The translations under genes and the position numbers were made by a program. A stretch of 49,884 nucleotides of DNA from Apostichopus californicus (lineage: Eukaryota > Echinodermata > Holothuroidea > Aspidochirotida > Stichopodidae): NCBI GenBank assembly GCA_020650975.1, contig JAIPMN010012760.1, forward strand, positions 1 to 49,884. Reading direction: 5' to 3'. Below are positions 23,301 to 36,230 of the stretch, one piece after another. Under the pieces are notes generated by a model that had not been told where the DNA came from, made no database searches, and was given only the letters and a program-made list of their open reading frames with translations. Numbering within the stretch: position 1 is the stretch's first letter; each line of letters begins with the position of its first letter.

Positions 23301-24953
23301 CACCAGATGTCTTACTTTTGTTAACATGCTCACTGCTTATACAAGTTCAGGATTTTTTTTGTATTGAATAAAGAATAAAATTAAGACCTAGTACATTTTT
23401 TGGCTGTCAAAATCACATGATCGTAGGAGACCCCCTCCCCTCGCCTGACCCCTCTCTATCTCTCTCGCTTGTTCTTTGTGTTTTCCTAATGCATTGTTTT
23501 CCTGCAAACATAAACTTGACGGACTGAAATTTCCTTTTCTCCAAAAGAGTAAATTCATTCAGTAAATGTCATTACCTTTCAAGCAGATCATCCATAATTG
23601 CAATAATTTAACGATTGATATTGTAAGTAAATTTTACAATTATTATCACTGGGAACTGCATCTGAACAATGTAATTATTTCCGTGAATAACATGCGGAGA
23701 TTCTCAGGAGAAGGTGCTAGAATCGTTGAACTGTTTTATAGTATAAAAGTATAAAAAGGGAGATTCTTATCAAATATAGAACAAAGTTATAGTTATGCAT
23801 CTTCTCCAAAGGTTCAAGTGTACGTTTATGATTTAGAGGATAATTAAACAAGTTAACCAGTGGTATTCAGCAGGGTTCAAAATTGATCTTATAAGTTTAA
23901 AGTTAAGTTTCTTTAAAGCAGCTGGCTGTATTTGCACAGTTGAGTATCCGGCCACTTAGTCAAACATGGTTAGCTTCATGTGTTAAGCTTTTTATTACAT
24001 ATGTTGCAAACCTGAAAAGGATTTTTAAACAGAAATATAAATATTTTGCATAAGCAGAATTTACCCAAGGTTAAACATGCTTTGCATAGTACACTGCAAA
24101 TCAAGAGCAAAACAAGTTACTATATTACAGATTATTGGTAGGGGATAAGGGGCTCTTTAAGCTGGTAAGAAATGTTCCTTTTGGGGCATTGCAAGAGTAT
24201 AATAATACTGGCAGCTGAATCTATATTTTGTTGACATATTGTGAGAAAATAATTTCTGTTAGATTTATGACAAAATGTGCAATCAACATTGTTTAATTGT
24301 CTTGATGGTGTGGGTATTAAACAACGTAAATATTGCTTGATGGGAGTGATCACAAGTTTAAATGGATTTCAAGGGTTGTATCATCACAGTGAACAAGGCT
24401 TTGGCAGAGAATTATTAAATGAAAAGAAAAGAAAAAGAAACTCTATCAAGTTTGACAAAATTAATAGCTTGGGTACAAGTTGACTATGGCATTGTTCCAT
24501 ACCCTTGTAAAGAGATGATGCCTTTTTTTATTTATTTATTTTTTCTCTGGACCATTATTTCTAATATGTCACTGCTCTATGAAGTCTAGCACTGAGAGAT
24601 GACAGTTACTTTGGAGCATTTGCAAGATTTCAATGCATTGAACATTAATGGATATACTTACAGTTACTTATGCTAAAAAAAAAACTGAAGCCAATATATG
24701 GTTATGGCACTAGCCTGTGCTTTTTTCTTTAACATTTGCTATTATAAAAACAAAATTGGATGGGGGCCTGGGGAGGGGTAATGAATTTCTTCTGATATTT
24801 TCTCAAATGTGCATATTAATTAATAATTCCAAGGAGGCTATCACACTTTCAGAAAGCTGCTCTTATGGGCAGAATAAGACATGAACTGAAAAAGAACTGT
24901 TGTAAATGAAAAATATGTCAAGATTTCACTAGCTTAGGATGGCAACAAGTCCT
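20398..24953. other. intergenic region after the sorting nexin
   Basis: No recognisable gene. Contents: probable 3' UTR directly after the TAG stop, a poly-C run at 20977-20986 followed by a possible poly(A) signal AATAAA at 20993-20998, a TATATAGCGCC-type dispersed repeat at about 21252-21490, and otherwise AT-rich sequence with only short open frames lacking splice or family support. Confidence 0.55.
21252..21490. repeat. dispersed repeat with TATATAGCGCC ... GCTCAAGGCGCTTTACA core
   Basis: The pair CTTATATAGCGCC and GCTCAAGGCGCTTTACAA, followed by a stretch ending near ACTTATTCCATAGA, matches from memory a repeat type seen scattered through many marine invertebrate and fish genomes. The family name cannot be assigned without a repeat library. 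Boundaries are approximate. Confidence 0.45.
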
Positions 24954-25230
24954 ATTACGAGTTCAACCTGGTTTGCCCTCGCTTTGGCTTTATACCCGGA
25001 AGAGACGGTGATTTTCCGGGTATCACACGATTTATGAAGTAACCAAAGCTAGCTATCTTCCTTATCTTAGCTACTGAAGCAGCTACAGCAGGAATAAACA
25101 TTTACAAAAAGAGATTGAGTAAAGATCAGGAAGACTGCTTTGGTTACTTCATGATATGACGTGATACCTGGAAAATCATAGTTGTTTCCGGGTATAACCA
25201 AGCGAGGGCTAGCCAGGTTGAACCCGTAAT
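24954..25230. mobile_element. 277-bp palindromic MITE (foldback, arms of about 110-120 bp)
   Basis: Left end ATTACGAGTTCAACCTGG and right end CCAGGTTGAACCCGTAAT are inverted copies. Pairing continues through GCCCTCGCTT, TATACCCGGAA, GATTTTCC(G/A)GGTATCAC, ATGAAGTAACCAAAGC and TCTTCCT, so only a central stretch of a few tens of bases is unpaired. There is no coding capacity. A target-site duplication could not be defined with confidence. This is a non-autonomous DNA transposon or foldback element. Confidence 0.8.
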
Positions 25231-28200
25231 GATTGAATAAATGCACACTAACATTTAATGACCATATTCTATGGGTTTACCTTCTGTGTTGTATAAATAT
25301 GTATCTATCTAATGGATTTAAATCACGATTCTTTCATTATTTTCTTCACAAATTTCAAAAGACAAAATATATTGTGTTAGAACAGACATTTTCATATCTC
25401 TTTGCTTTCTGCAGTTAAATTTCCATTTACAGTCATTATTTTGGTACATATCAAGAATTGGCCTTCACCTGGACAATTTAAATGGATAGTCCAGAGCAAA
25501 ATTAACCTTTGACTAATGAAAGAAGAACATATTCTAGGCAACCTGATGAAGTTGTAATTAAATCCTACGTAGTTTTCTCTTCGAGATAATAACATGTTTT
25601 GTACCAAAAGTGAATTTGAAGCAAAAAAGGTGCGATGTCATTGGGTACTGTAACTTCACAACGCCTAAAGCAAAGTTGGAAGCCTATCCATTCCAAGGTG
25701 AAAAAAACAGTCAAGAAACATAAAACACTAACAATTTTGCTGCCAGTGTGAAACTGTGACATCACACCAGTTTGCTCCAACTATCGTTATCTCAAATGCT
25801 CAATGTAGGAAATGCATGCAAATGTCACCAGGATATGTAACTTCTGTCATCAGTAAAAAAATTAATATTTCTTTCGACTGAGCGGGGAGAGAGGGTGGTT
25901 GATGGCAGGGGTCAGACCAGTGTTCATTGGTGGTCAATTTGTTGCCAGTTGGGGAGGGGGGTGGGGACCATGCCTGCATGAAAATAGCTGCTGCAAAAGT
26001 TATTCAGGGACCTAGGTGTCCTAGGCTCTGTGATACAGATGCTTGTGATGAACATCTGGCTCATAGTGCTAAAAAATAACAATGATTTTGTATGTGGAAG
26101 TATCCCAGTAGCTAACTTATCCTGTGGGAATACTATTATTTTATCATATGTGGGATATTGTAGGGTCCTCCATTTTCAGGGTTTTGTTTTCAGTTTGAGA
26201 GTACTTTAAGTCTTCAAGAATAAGGACGTTTATAGGTACAGAAACCGAATAGGAGGTATGTAAAACAAAACAGTTTTAATGTTTCTTGCATTTGGAATCT
26301 ATATATATATTCCTTTCTGGTAAACAGAATAATTCTCTAACAACAAGAGTATGTGCAGACATTTATCCAGGATGTTGGAAGGCCATGCACAACTTGCCTC
26401 CTTTTTGTCTTAAACAAAACAAAGGACCTGAAAGTGAAATGAAAATTTCTGTTACTTTTTATTGCAATTCTAAGAACATTTAGTGTACACGGTGTACACA
26501 TATAATATATAAATTCCTACGTTTTGTAAAATATAGTCCACAACGTTTTATCTTCGTCGCTGACAAGGAAATTATTGCATGCAAATATGTTTGAGAAACT
26601 AGAAACTAATAAACAATGTGACATAAGCCAAGGAAACGTTAGCACAAAGGTAAGCTCGGTTGTATAATAAGTAGAATACAATGCATAATTGTCTACAGCT
26701 GATACTAATTTCTTGAGGGTATACCCCCCCCCCACCCCCTCAAAAAAAAAATAAAATAAAAAATTGAGGTATGGATCAATCTGCGTGGACGAAAGTGATA
26801 TATTAATACAAGACGGTATCATTATCTCTAAATATAATCTTATCTAGCCACGGAATAATTTAATGTTCAAATTTTTCTGTAGCAGTTTTTGAAGAGATTT
26901 ATAAATACTTGGTTCCTGTGTACAAAGACTGCTATCAATGCTTGCACTTTTATAGCAATGGGTCCACTGTGTGATGCGATACCCAATAACTTATTCCCCG
27001 AGCCATCTACATAAACTGATGAAACCTATGTTAATAAGGGAAAACACCTTGTAACCAAAACATTTTGTAATTTCAGCATGATAAAATTTAGGGCTCAAAC
27101 TGATATTATCTACATGATAAAAATCATTCTTTTTTATAATACCAGGTTATGTAGCAAAGTACATATCATAATCTATGAGATTAGTTTGGAAGGAAAAATT
27201 TTGGTGAAATCTTTCTCAAGTAAATGCTATCGCAGACGCACGTATACACATAAACTAGAAACTTTTGGCGATACTTTAATTTAAACCATTTTCCACCTAA
27301 CAGAAAAACACATGACACTTACTTAGTTCTTTATAAAAATGCACACACACACAAACATATAACAGCAAAGTATAGTACTGACTAAAGCAAACAAAATGAT
27401 AAAACATGGCAATGGCAGAGGCAGAACGGAATTCAACACTTTTAAAACAATTAACGATTTTACAATTTACACAAACTATACTACATCCATGAAAATACAC
27501 ATTCTAATAAATCCATAAGTCGCACCAACTCTGCAACATGGTATGGAAGTAATAAAGACATGATTGAAATTAATATGAGCAGTTATTTGATGTTTTAGTA
27601 AATTCCCATATTTCTACCATAGCTTCCTTGTCATAATCTTACCAATGAATGTCTCGATAAAGTTGACTTACATGAGATGCTTATCTCATAGTTATAGCCT
27701 CGCAGAGAGGAGGGATGACGAGATGATGTTGTGCAATCCTGCCGACCTAACGAAGCACTACATACAGTGTAAAGAGTGCAGGCAGGCCTCACAAGAATGG
27801 GAGTAGGGGAACGGGATACAGCATAGGAGTGTGGAGTCAATTTGGGGGCCAAGGATATGTCGATGGGCCAGGAAACTATGGGATAAGGGGAGAGTGCAAA
27901 AAAGAGGCCCAGTGACATTGTCCCCAGGGCCGGACCGGGCTCTTGATGCATCCGGGTACAAGGAGCTATGGTAAGAGGAGGAGGGGGGAGGGGATCACAC
28001 TGTGGTCAACCTCAATTCTTTTGTGATGACAACCATAGCACATTAGTCATGCATAAATTCCACATCAATGTGAAGGTTTAAGCCAAGTAACCACACATGA
28101 GACTTTGAGCTCCAGGAGACCCTGTAACTTAAAGAGCATGAATTAAATTACTATGCCACCACAGTGGATGTCAAGGTGGAGTACAAAGTTGTGAAAAATG

Positions 28201-30009
28201 TAAGTAGATAGCACAGTACAATATAAATGAGTATATATCCAACACATGCATTTTAAAGTTTGCTGGATTATACAGGTTAAATTACCATCATAAAATATCA
28301 CTTTAACTGTCCCTGTCTCTGGTATTGAGACACCCTTTACTTCCCAGGCGATTTAGCACATAAAATTAGTACTTCAGCAAACTATATGGTAATATTCCAT
28401 CTTCATCAACCTGGGCATATCTTTCAGAGGAGCTAATAATTCATTATTCTTGATACTGATTTTACTCAATATGTCCCATGTCGAATGACAGAGCAAATAT
28501 ATTGGAAATGTCCGATTTTTCTGCTTCTTAATTTGGACGTAAGACTAAATCTGAAAGCTGTATGACAAAGAGAATCATTCATTAAATTACAAAATGATGA
28601 AATCTAGGTGGGAGAGGTATTTAGATAAAAATTATTAAAAATCTTATTTTCATGATAACTGGGTAGGCTTGGTAAACCAACAACTGGAAGCATAACACTC
28701 ATACTTGCAAATGTTAGCACTTTCTCAAAATATCCCAAAAAATGTTATGAGCAATCATTCCAAAGTGATAAAAATAACTTTGAATTTATAACTTTTACTG
28801 CACCCTGTTGAGACTAAAGTACAAACACAAGGATCAATCTGCACCAAACCTCTGCTGCAATGCTTTTCTATATTCAATACTGAAAGTAGGTCTATTGCTA
28901 TATAATTTATTCTATGCAAAAGAGAATTGATTTATTATTTACAGCTATGAAATTTGTAGTTTGATCTTTTTTATGCCATTTTCATGATTCAATATTATCA
29001 GTTTGCAGAACTTACAGCATTTTAGAACTAGAATTTCAGTTGAAATCTAAATAGAACAAAGAGGTATTCAACTGTCGAATAATGCATAACGGTGAATTGT
29101 CCACATCAAAGAAGTAAAAACAAATCAAAACAGCAATTTACATATTCATGTTTGTGTTTGATATAGCTCAAGGAACCAAATTGAAAATTGACAAATGCTG
29201 ACAACAAGTTTGTTGTAAGCTAAAGTAAGCATAATCTTATAAATCTTATTTGCAAATTAATTTTTTTTTTAGGGGGGGGGGTCGAGTTATTTAGTTATTG
29301 GGTGAAATAAGATATTAGACTTAAAACTTAATGGCCAAATACGAATTAAATTTCAATAAGCTGCTTTAGGTTTCAATTTCAAATAAGTTTACAACTGATA
29401 TGAAGAATGCATTGCGGAATGTTGTAACACGTAAAATGTTACCGTCATTATTACACATATATGGATATTTTCAAACATTCAATTCTCGTGAATTTATACA
29501 TTTCTTTATACTACAGTATTTGCAAATACCGAGATGGAGATCACTATTTTTGTGAAATACCATGCATGTGCTCACTGCTCAGACAAGATAAATCGTCTCT
29601 CAAGTATTTATTATTCACTGTATTTCAAAGATTCCATGCCTAATGATTTATTTGATGTTTCTAAGTCACTAAACTTCAAAACAGAGAAATGGAACGAAAA
29701 AGATTGTGAACTTTTTTCCAACATAGAAATAGTACAGTGGCTCGAATCTAACAGTACAGTGGCTAAATAAATAGTACAGTGGCTCGAATCAGTGGCTCGA
29801 GACTAACTAGAGTCAGGAAAATAACTGGTGATGGCTCTACTTGACCTCCATATGAAGTGACTCTTTACCACCATGTTTCAGGACTATAATCCCCCCCCTC
29901 CCTCACTCCACCTTATCCCCCTTCACAAAATCTCCACTACCCATTTTGGGGAACATAAATCCTCTGTTACTTATGGTTATTACACTAATACACTCTGCTG
30001 TAAAATACT
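25231..30009. other. intergenic region between the convergent sorting nexin and IMMP2L genes
   Basis: No gene recognised. Contents: poly-C run at 26724-26733, CA microsatellite near 27341-27352, a stretch of clearly higher GC at about 27690-27975, poly-G run at 29272-29281, a cluster of AGTACAGTGGCT repeats at 29731-29784, and minus-strand AATAAA at 29652-29647, which is a possible poly(A) signal for IMMP2L about 360 bases past its stop. Confidence 0.5.
29731..29805. repeat. AGTACAGTGGCT repeat cluster
   Basis: AGTACAGTGGCT occurs at 29731-29742, 29753-29764 and 29773-29784, followed by a partial AGTGGCTCGA copy. Spacing is about 20-22 bases. It lies in the presumed 3' flank of IMMP2L and looks like a small degenerate minisatellite. 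Confidence 0.7.
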
Positions 30010-32734
30010 TCACACATCCCCATTATCGGCCAGTTCTCCATTCTCCTGTAATTCTGCCACTCTCCTTCTGTCCAAAACTGTCCTTCCGGCCGGTAGGTCA
30101 CTCTTCAGTCGTTGATTTCTGTCCCAAGGCCACAGAATGTGAGTTGCTTTCGAGTGAATCAACCCGACAGATACCTATGTGATAGGTAAAGAGATTTATT
30201 AAGACTTTATTTACAATAAGAATCACAGCAAGTCAAAAAGGTAGGGCCAACAGACTGAATAGGACTGTACAGTTTATTCAGCAGCATCAGTAGTGTACAA
30301 GCTTATAAGTAGTGCGTACCAAACACACAGTTTGATGGTTCGTCGTTTACTTCTGTATATAGTCGGCTCTTAAAATGTATATTGCTTTAAACTTGTGAAA
30401 CTCTTGCAAATCACCTGCTGTGATAATGTTGTCATTTTACTCTCTGCTCAGTAATTCACGTACATAATCATTTAGTTAGATTATTTACGAGAAGAGAGAA
30501 AGAGAACGATACCAAAAGAGATAAAATCATATCCTGCTTGTAACACACTCTAAAATTTCTTTACTTTCCTTTTTTTTGGTGTCCTTCATTAGCAGAACAA
30601 TATATGGTATGGGTACCATTAAAACAAAAGGATAGGAGTACTTACTGGACCAAAGAAATTACTATCTAAGCTCTGTTCATGGTTGTCCCCCTCCATCCAG
30701 CAGTGCCCCTTCGGTACGGTGACATAACGGGTCTTGTAGTTTAATGTCCTGCAGAAAAGAATAGGACATTATTTAAAAACCTAAAAGGATTTTGTGCAAA
30801 GCAAATTCATAAAATGGAGAAAAACACTCACTGATACCTCCCCTAATTTGTAAAATTAAGAATATGCTTCTCGTATAATCTTCATCATTTACCTTCACTG
30901 TCATGATATATCCTATCCACTATAACAAATGAAGATCTAAATGTTGCGGGAAAAATATCTAACACTTTCATGACTCGTTAACAGAGTTGACATCTTTACA
31001 CTTAACACTTGAATATCCTTTTGGTCTATTTTCGACCATTATCCTTCCTACATTTAGTTATTGCTAATCAGGGATGGTATGCATTGCTTTACAGAGAGGT
31101 AGTACTCTGTACTGAGCAATGAATAATTAATGTTTGCACATAAATGTGTGGCTGTTGTGATGTTTATGAATTTGGTTATACAGAAAATGGTATGGTTCTC
31201 TCTTCACAAACACTATAACATTTGTGCAAGGATTTGTTCATTTTGAATAGAACTTTGCTATGCGATACCAGATAAATTATTTACTGTGCAGAGGAATTCA
31301 CAGACATGTCAAAACTGCTTCAAAGTGCACTTTCATGAAACTTCACAGATATAAATAAACGAGGAAACTTCATCAAGTTTACCTGATCGTCTCTCCTTCC
31401 AAAGCTATAATTCGTTTGACCAGGACTTCATTTGGATGGTTTGGAGATCTGCGGTAAAATAAAAACAATAATATACACAATTCAATAGATTGAAAATTGC
31501 TTGAAAGAAACCTTGGAGCTTGGGCTTACAGTAGAAGCTGCTTTTAATCCCCTATTGCTAACAAACTGAAGAAATTTACAGAACCGACCATGTAAATTTT
31601 TGACCTAGTAGTTAGTGGGAATGTTCTAGTATCAATTAATACATTGTTTATTTTGTCAGTATTTTGAAAATGATATATGACTTGTAAGACCCCCCCCCCC
31701 CACCCCATCTTCCCAGCATTCATTTAATTGTCTTACACAAGTGAAACAATGTCTCCTTTCTGGATACGACTACCACGAATAATCCACCGGTTACAGAATA
31801 TTATATCTCTCCACTTGGAATGCTTGGGGTTGAAAGCAGGCTGTAGAAAGGAAACAGAAAGAGAAATGAGAATTTATGACCATGCAGGAAAGAACAATTG
31901 AGTACTTGCAGAATGCATCCCATTTTAAGTCAGATGAAAAGTTAATAGACATTCTTGTTGGATTTTGTCTCTGGTAAGAATGAAACACTGTGTAATGTGA
32001 CTATGAAGGTTCCAAAAGGGAAGTAACAGGGACATTTTCTGTGGCTATTTGAATACAGAGCATGGAGGAAGCAAGTTATTTCCATGAGTGAGTTGATATT
32101 ACAACATCAGAAGTGGTTGAAACAGATAATTTACAAGTTGCTATGGGGATTAATCTTTTTCAGTGCTTTAGTCAATGCTCATGTCAATACAGACTGCAGA
32201 GTAAGAAATGAATTCAGTTCCAATCAAATGAGGTTGAATATTTCAATATATAATTGAAAACACCAGTGAAAAGGTTTGAAATATAGCCTAGAGTGAATTG
32301 CACAGTGACAGACAACCAAGGTGCCATTCCTCAGTGTATGGTGTTTATATTGTGAATGTGAGGCTTCATTAAATTAAAGAATTAACTGATAGTGCTAATG
32401 TTATTGTAGTGTGCTTCTCTAACTTTACTAAGGCCTGTGAGGCTGTGAGTGAAACAAAATCATTCATTCATAGACCTCATTGCATTTATCTCATAGCCTG
32501 TCCTAAACCTGTTTTAGTTACTTGTTTGTAATGTTACTGGCTACGTCTAAGCCTAACTTCTAGGCAAACCGCACGCATGTGCCTTAGTAATAGTATAACT
32601 TAACCAACCTGCATCGATCTGCCATCAACAGTGGCAAGATATCCCACTTTATCAAAGAATGTAACTGAACCTGCGATTCCAATGACATATGTACCACAAA
32701 ATAACTTAACCAGACCCTTCGTTGCAGAAGTCAT
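30010..32734 (-). CDS. IMMP2L: mitochondrial inner membrane protease subunit 2
   Basis: Signal peptidase of the S26 family. With IMMP1L it removes inner-membrane sorting signals of proteins delivered to the intermembrane space. Complete on the minus strand in five exons: 32734-32609, 31840-31737, 31448-31383, 30748-30646, 30174-30010 (stop TGA). All junctions are GT..AG and in phase, giving 187 residues (human form 175). Residues 11-27 form the membrane anchor. DGRSMQP holds the nucleophile Ser40, and [10 protein letters not shown] holds the general base Lys88. Their spacing of 48 equals that recalled for the human dyad. [21 protein letters not shown] and ATHILWP are family signatures. The C-terminal tail after WPWDRNQRL is somewhat longer than usual. 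The start ATG is the first in frame and places the anchor as expected. It is divergent from the RCC1 gene. Confidence 0.95.
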
Positions 32735-34370
32735 TTCATTAATCTTCGATCTTTACTGTGATTTCACTGTCTATTTAGACCTAATACCTGGCAACAGAGA
32801 GCAAAGGATTACAGTTTAAATTTGTAATTTTGAGTCATAACTAATTATGTTATGTGCAGTATGCATACATACAAACAAAGCTATGTTCAATGTGTATGGG
32901 AGAGAACAACATCAGCAGACATCAAAGATGTATTGCGCCATCACCAACACGTGCTTGTCGTTTCGGTTGACTAGGGGCTTGACAGGTGCATCTGTCACTG
33001 GATAGATTTTCAAAGATGACCTTCTACTGTGTTATTAAAACCCACTGAATAATATTTGTCTTCGGTTTTCTCTGGTCGTTGTAATAGTTAGCATGTTTTA
33101 AATTATTGAATTTAAATAATATAGTGAGGGATCTTAAATGAGTGAGAGTTACTTTTAATTAATCTAACTATATTTCTTTAATAGTTAATCAATAACAATA
33201 TGTCAATTTGATCAATAATATTATATAATTCGAGATATTCTAAAGTATATTTAATTAAAAATTACAGATATCTTTTATATCACATATACATATATTTGTA
33301 TTAGAGATACACTATTTGAGCAATCATAGACACTTCAAATGAATTAAAGGTATCGTTAATTCCTAATTGGGCACTGGCAAAGATGTATCAAATTCATTGA
33401 GGATCTTTTTAATTATTTCAGTAAAGATATATCTGTTACTATTTAGAGATATCTCTAATTAATAAGAATAATAAAAAAAAACACCTTAAAGTAATTGCAG
33501 ATATTAAGAAAAAAGCATTACTGCAAAAGTGCACTTCAAAGCCATGTTTGAGCTTGAAGTTCATGTTTTCACTGAAAAAAGGGTGTTGGATGTTTTTGAA
33601 AAAGGGGTGTTGGATAGAGTTTGCATTTATCCCCAGAAAACAAACTCAAATCTATACCAGCTGAGGGTGGCCATGGATGATGAGAAGGGGTCTGTACACT
33701 ACAGTCCCTGGAAACAGGGAAATATCGGATTAATAAGAATACATTTTCCGATTTTCCATCATTGTGTTTAATGTTTCAACATAATTGTTTGCAGCTCTCT
33801 TTTAGCGAGAAAAAAAACAAAAAACAAAAAACATCAGAAGCAGACGACCGTGACCCCATATGCCGAGGAACTTTTGCATAGATCCCGTAATATACACTTT
33901 TCGTTAACAATCTTTAGGGAGCCTAGTTACAGGCTAGATACTATTTTGGCCATAAAGTGTATTGAAATCTGGCAACAACGAAAGTAGTCACAAGGAACAA
34001 TTGCAGAAAGAAGTAACCCGAATTTTGTTCGTTTTGCCATTGATGTCCTATTTCATGGACCACAACAATGCAAATGTTCAACTTTATGGCTTTTGCTCAC
34101 GCTTCTGTATGGCCTAACTCATCCTGGTATGAATTATTTAATGTCAATTCGTTAGGCTAATGCAGTGATCTCTTAATTTGCACTAAGTCTTAAGACATAG
34201 GCCAGGCCTACAGTTTCAATACCAAGGCCTAGCCTGCAGTATCTTTACTGAAAGTTTTAACACTTGAAGTCCCGTCTGCATTATGCATTCTATTATAAAC
34301 ACGATATAATCGTTTTCTTTATAACTGTGTAGTAAATAAGCGCACATGACGATGTGCTTTATCCAAACAC
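32735..34370. other. upstream region of IMMP2L, very AT-rich
   Basis: No exon recognised. From about 33090 to 33500 the sequence is extremely AT-rich with repeated ATATCT/AGATAT-like words. An 80-codon plus-strand open frame at 33529-33771 resembles no family known to me and has no splice context. The IMMP2L promoter must lie here, but no specific element is identifiable. Confidence 0.5.
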
Positions 34371-35311
34371 TTTGGCCAGATTGCAGAGATCAAGTGAATG
34401 AAAAATTAAAACCAAAACAAAGGTGTCCCATTCTTCCATCTTTGTTATTGTTTTGGTCAAGATGAATTCATGCATCCGAGTAAGTTTTCAGGTCAATCAA
34501 AGCAATAGTTAAGGGTGTTACTAAAATGAATGACAATTGCGTTACACATAACGAACGGCAATATGTTGTACACACTAAAAATTTGCGTTGACTAAAACGA
34601 ATGACAGTGAATGACAGCACAGACATTTGCTTCAATCGGATATCACAGTTCACACTTCGTGGGTATATTAAAGCCACGCAAACTGAGTGGACGTGAAGTG
34701 CGTGGCTTACAGATCTAGTAAAGTACGGACAAGATACAAACGCACCTTATCGTAAGCGAAATTGTAAGTCTGATTTTAAAAAGTAATGTTAACGTCATTT
34801 TTCCGATATTAATTGTTAGAAACTAACAATACTATAATCTTGAAACGGCCAAAAATTTCAGGAAGAGTCCAAGTTATATTGGACATTATTTCGGGGGGGG
34901 GGGGGGGGGGGCAAAAGGGACTGGAAAAGGAGAAAATTTGCGCCAGTTATGGAGCTACTCTGTAACAGTGGTGTAGGGAAGGGGGGCGCCCCCTGTCGTA
35001 AATTACACCAAAACCCTGCAACCACGTAACATGCGATTTTCCTCAAATCATATTTGCGCAGAAAACCAATAACCGCATTTACTCCACTCCGTTAATCATT
35101 CTATCTCCTCTCACCACCGTCCTTCGTTGTCATTCGTTGTCATTCGCTGTCATTCGCTGTCATTCGCGAATGATAATTAACCCTGTACAAAGTCAATTGT
35201 CATTCGGTCATTCGCTGTCATTCGTTTTAGTTTGTCCCATAGTTAAGAATGGGACACCTTTGTTGTGGTTTGAATTTTTCATTCCCTCCATCTCTATCAA
35301 ATAGGCCAAAA
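34371..35311. mobile_element. foldback DNA element with long degenerate inverted arms and subterminal TCATTCG repeats
   Basis: Left arm TTTGGCC...AGAGAT...GAATGAAAAATT...ACAAAGGTGTCCCATTCTT (34371 to about 34436) is repeated as its reverse complement at about 35247-35311. Further in, ACTAAAACGAATGACAG (34591) pairs with CTGTCATTCGTTTTAGT (35216 on), and GAATGACAATTG pairs with CAATTGTCATTC. Between 35125 and 35225 the word TCATTCG(C/T)TG is repeated in tandem. A G19 run (34893-34911) and a GGGGGGCGCCCCC stretch (34981 on) lie inside. No transposase is encoded. Ends are approximate and no target duplication was defined. Confidence 0.7.
34893..34911. repeat. poly-G run of 19
   Basis: Longest internal homopolymer G run in the window, inside the foldback element. 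Other runs of ten or more lie at 19690-19700 (G), 20977-20986 (C), 26724-26733 (C), 29272-29281 (G), 31690-31701 (C), 38513-38522 (G), 48918-48927 and 48930-48940 (G). Confidence 0.9.
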
Positions 35312-36222
35312 TTTTGACAAAAAAATACAACATTGTGATATACTACACAAGTACTGCAAAAACATGGTTTAAACTGCCAAAATGGAATGCAAAATGAGTC
35401 TTTAAGTTATACTAGTCCTAACCTCAATCATGAGGGTGGATGATCATGTGACTTGCTTCCGGGCTCTACTAACAAATTATTAAACCCTTTGCAAGTTGTG
35501 TTTTGTAGACAACAGAGTCCCAATATATTTATAATGCCGGTAAATTTGAAAATTGCAGTAAACAGTGTAAAAAAGTTCCTTGTTTGCACACTTCCACCCG
35601 GACTATGGCAGCCATAGGATCTTGACATTAGTTGTTAATAGAATATATACAAGGAATATCATAAGAGAGTTAAGTGCTTTGGTGGAGCCTATGACATGAC
35701 CCTCCATGGTTGGTATGTGTTTATGTGCATCTCCCAATTGACCTGTATGGTCAGATTGATGTATTTTGATGGGCTACACAGTACTGTAGTGCAACATACT
35801 GACTATCTACAGTATATACCAATTTCACGAATTGAAAATAGGCACGCCAGAAAAGATGACCATGACTCAATATCCTTCAGAGATATTTAATTGGTGGATA
35901 CTTTATTTCTTTTTCAAACCAAATTCCTGCCCACCCCAAACATTACTTAGAGTTTGACCAAAGTTCTGATGGTGGCCTATATGGTAGGTGCACAGTGTTA
36001 GGAATAGTATCCACAGTATCCAGAATAGTGACCTGAATGTCATAATTATGAATATCCAGTGATGAATTCCACCGTAACATTTTGATGTTGCTTTTGTAGT
36101 TGGTTGTTTGTGACCATATATTTGGGAACATCAGAGTGCAGGTCCTACTGAGGGCAGCTTTGTCCTTAAGCACCCACCTGTAGTGTAACAGTTGTGCTTC
36201 AGAAGTTGGAGGCGCCAAGGTC
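35312..36222. other. intergenic sequence between two transposon remnants
   Basis: No gene recognised. A 91-codon minus-strand open frame at 35943-36218 has no recognisable family, no splice partners and ends beside a transposon, so I do not call it. The remainder is ordinary AT-rich DNA. Confidence 0.45.
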
Positions 36223-36230
36223 CTTTAAGG
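36223..36230. repeat. left target-site duplication CTTTAAGG
   Basis: Eight bases immediately outside the left inverted repeat of the 36231-36702 element, repeated exactly at 36703-36710. Confidence 0.85.

Noticed and set aside
33529..33771. Plus-strand 80-codon open frame with an internal repeat (RVLDVFEKGVLDRV)
   Set aside because: Repeat is short, no family match, no adjoining exon. Not supported as a gene.
35943..36218. Minus-strand 91-codon open frame
   Set aside because: Resembles no family I know, has no splice partners and adjoins a MITE. Length alone is not enough.
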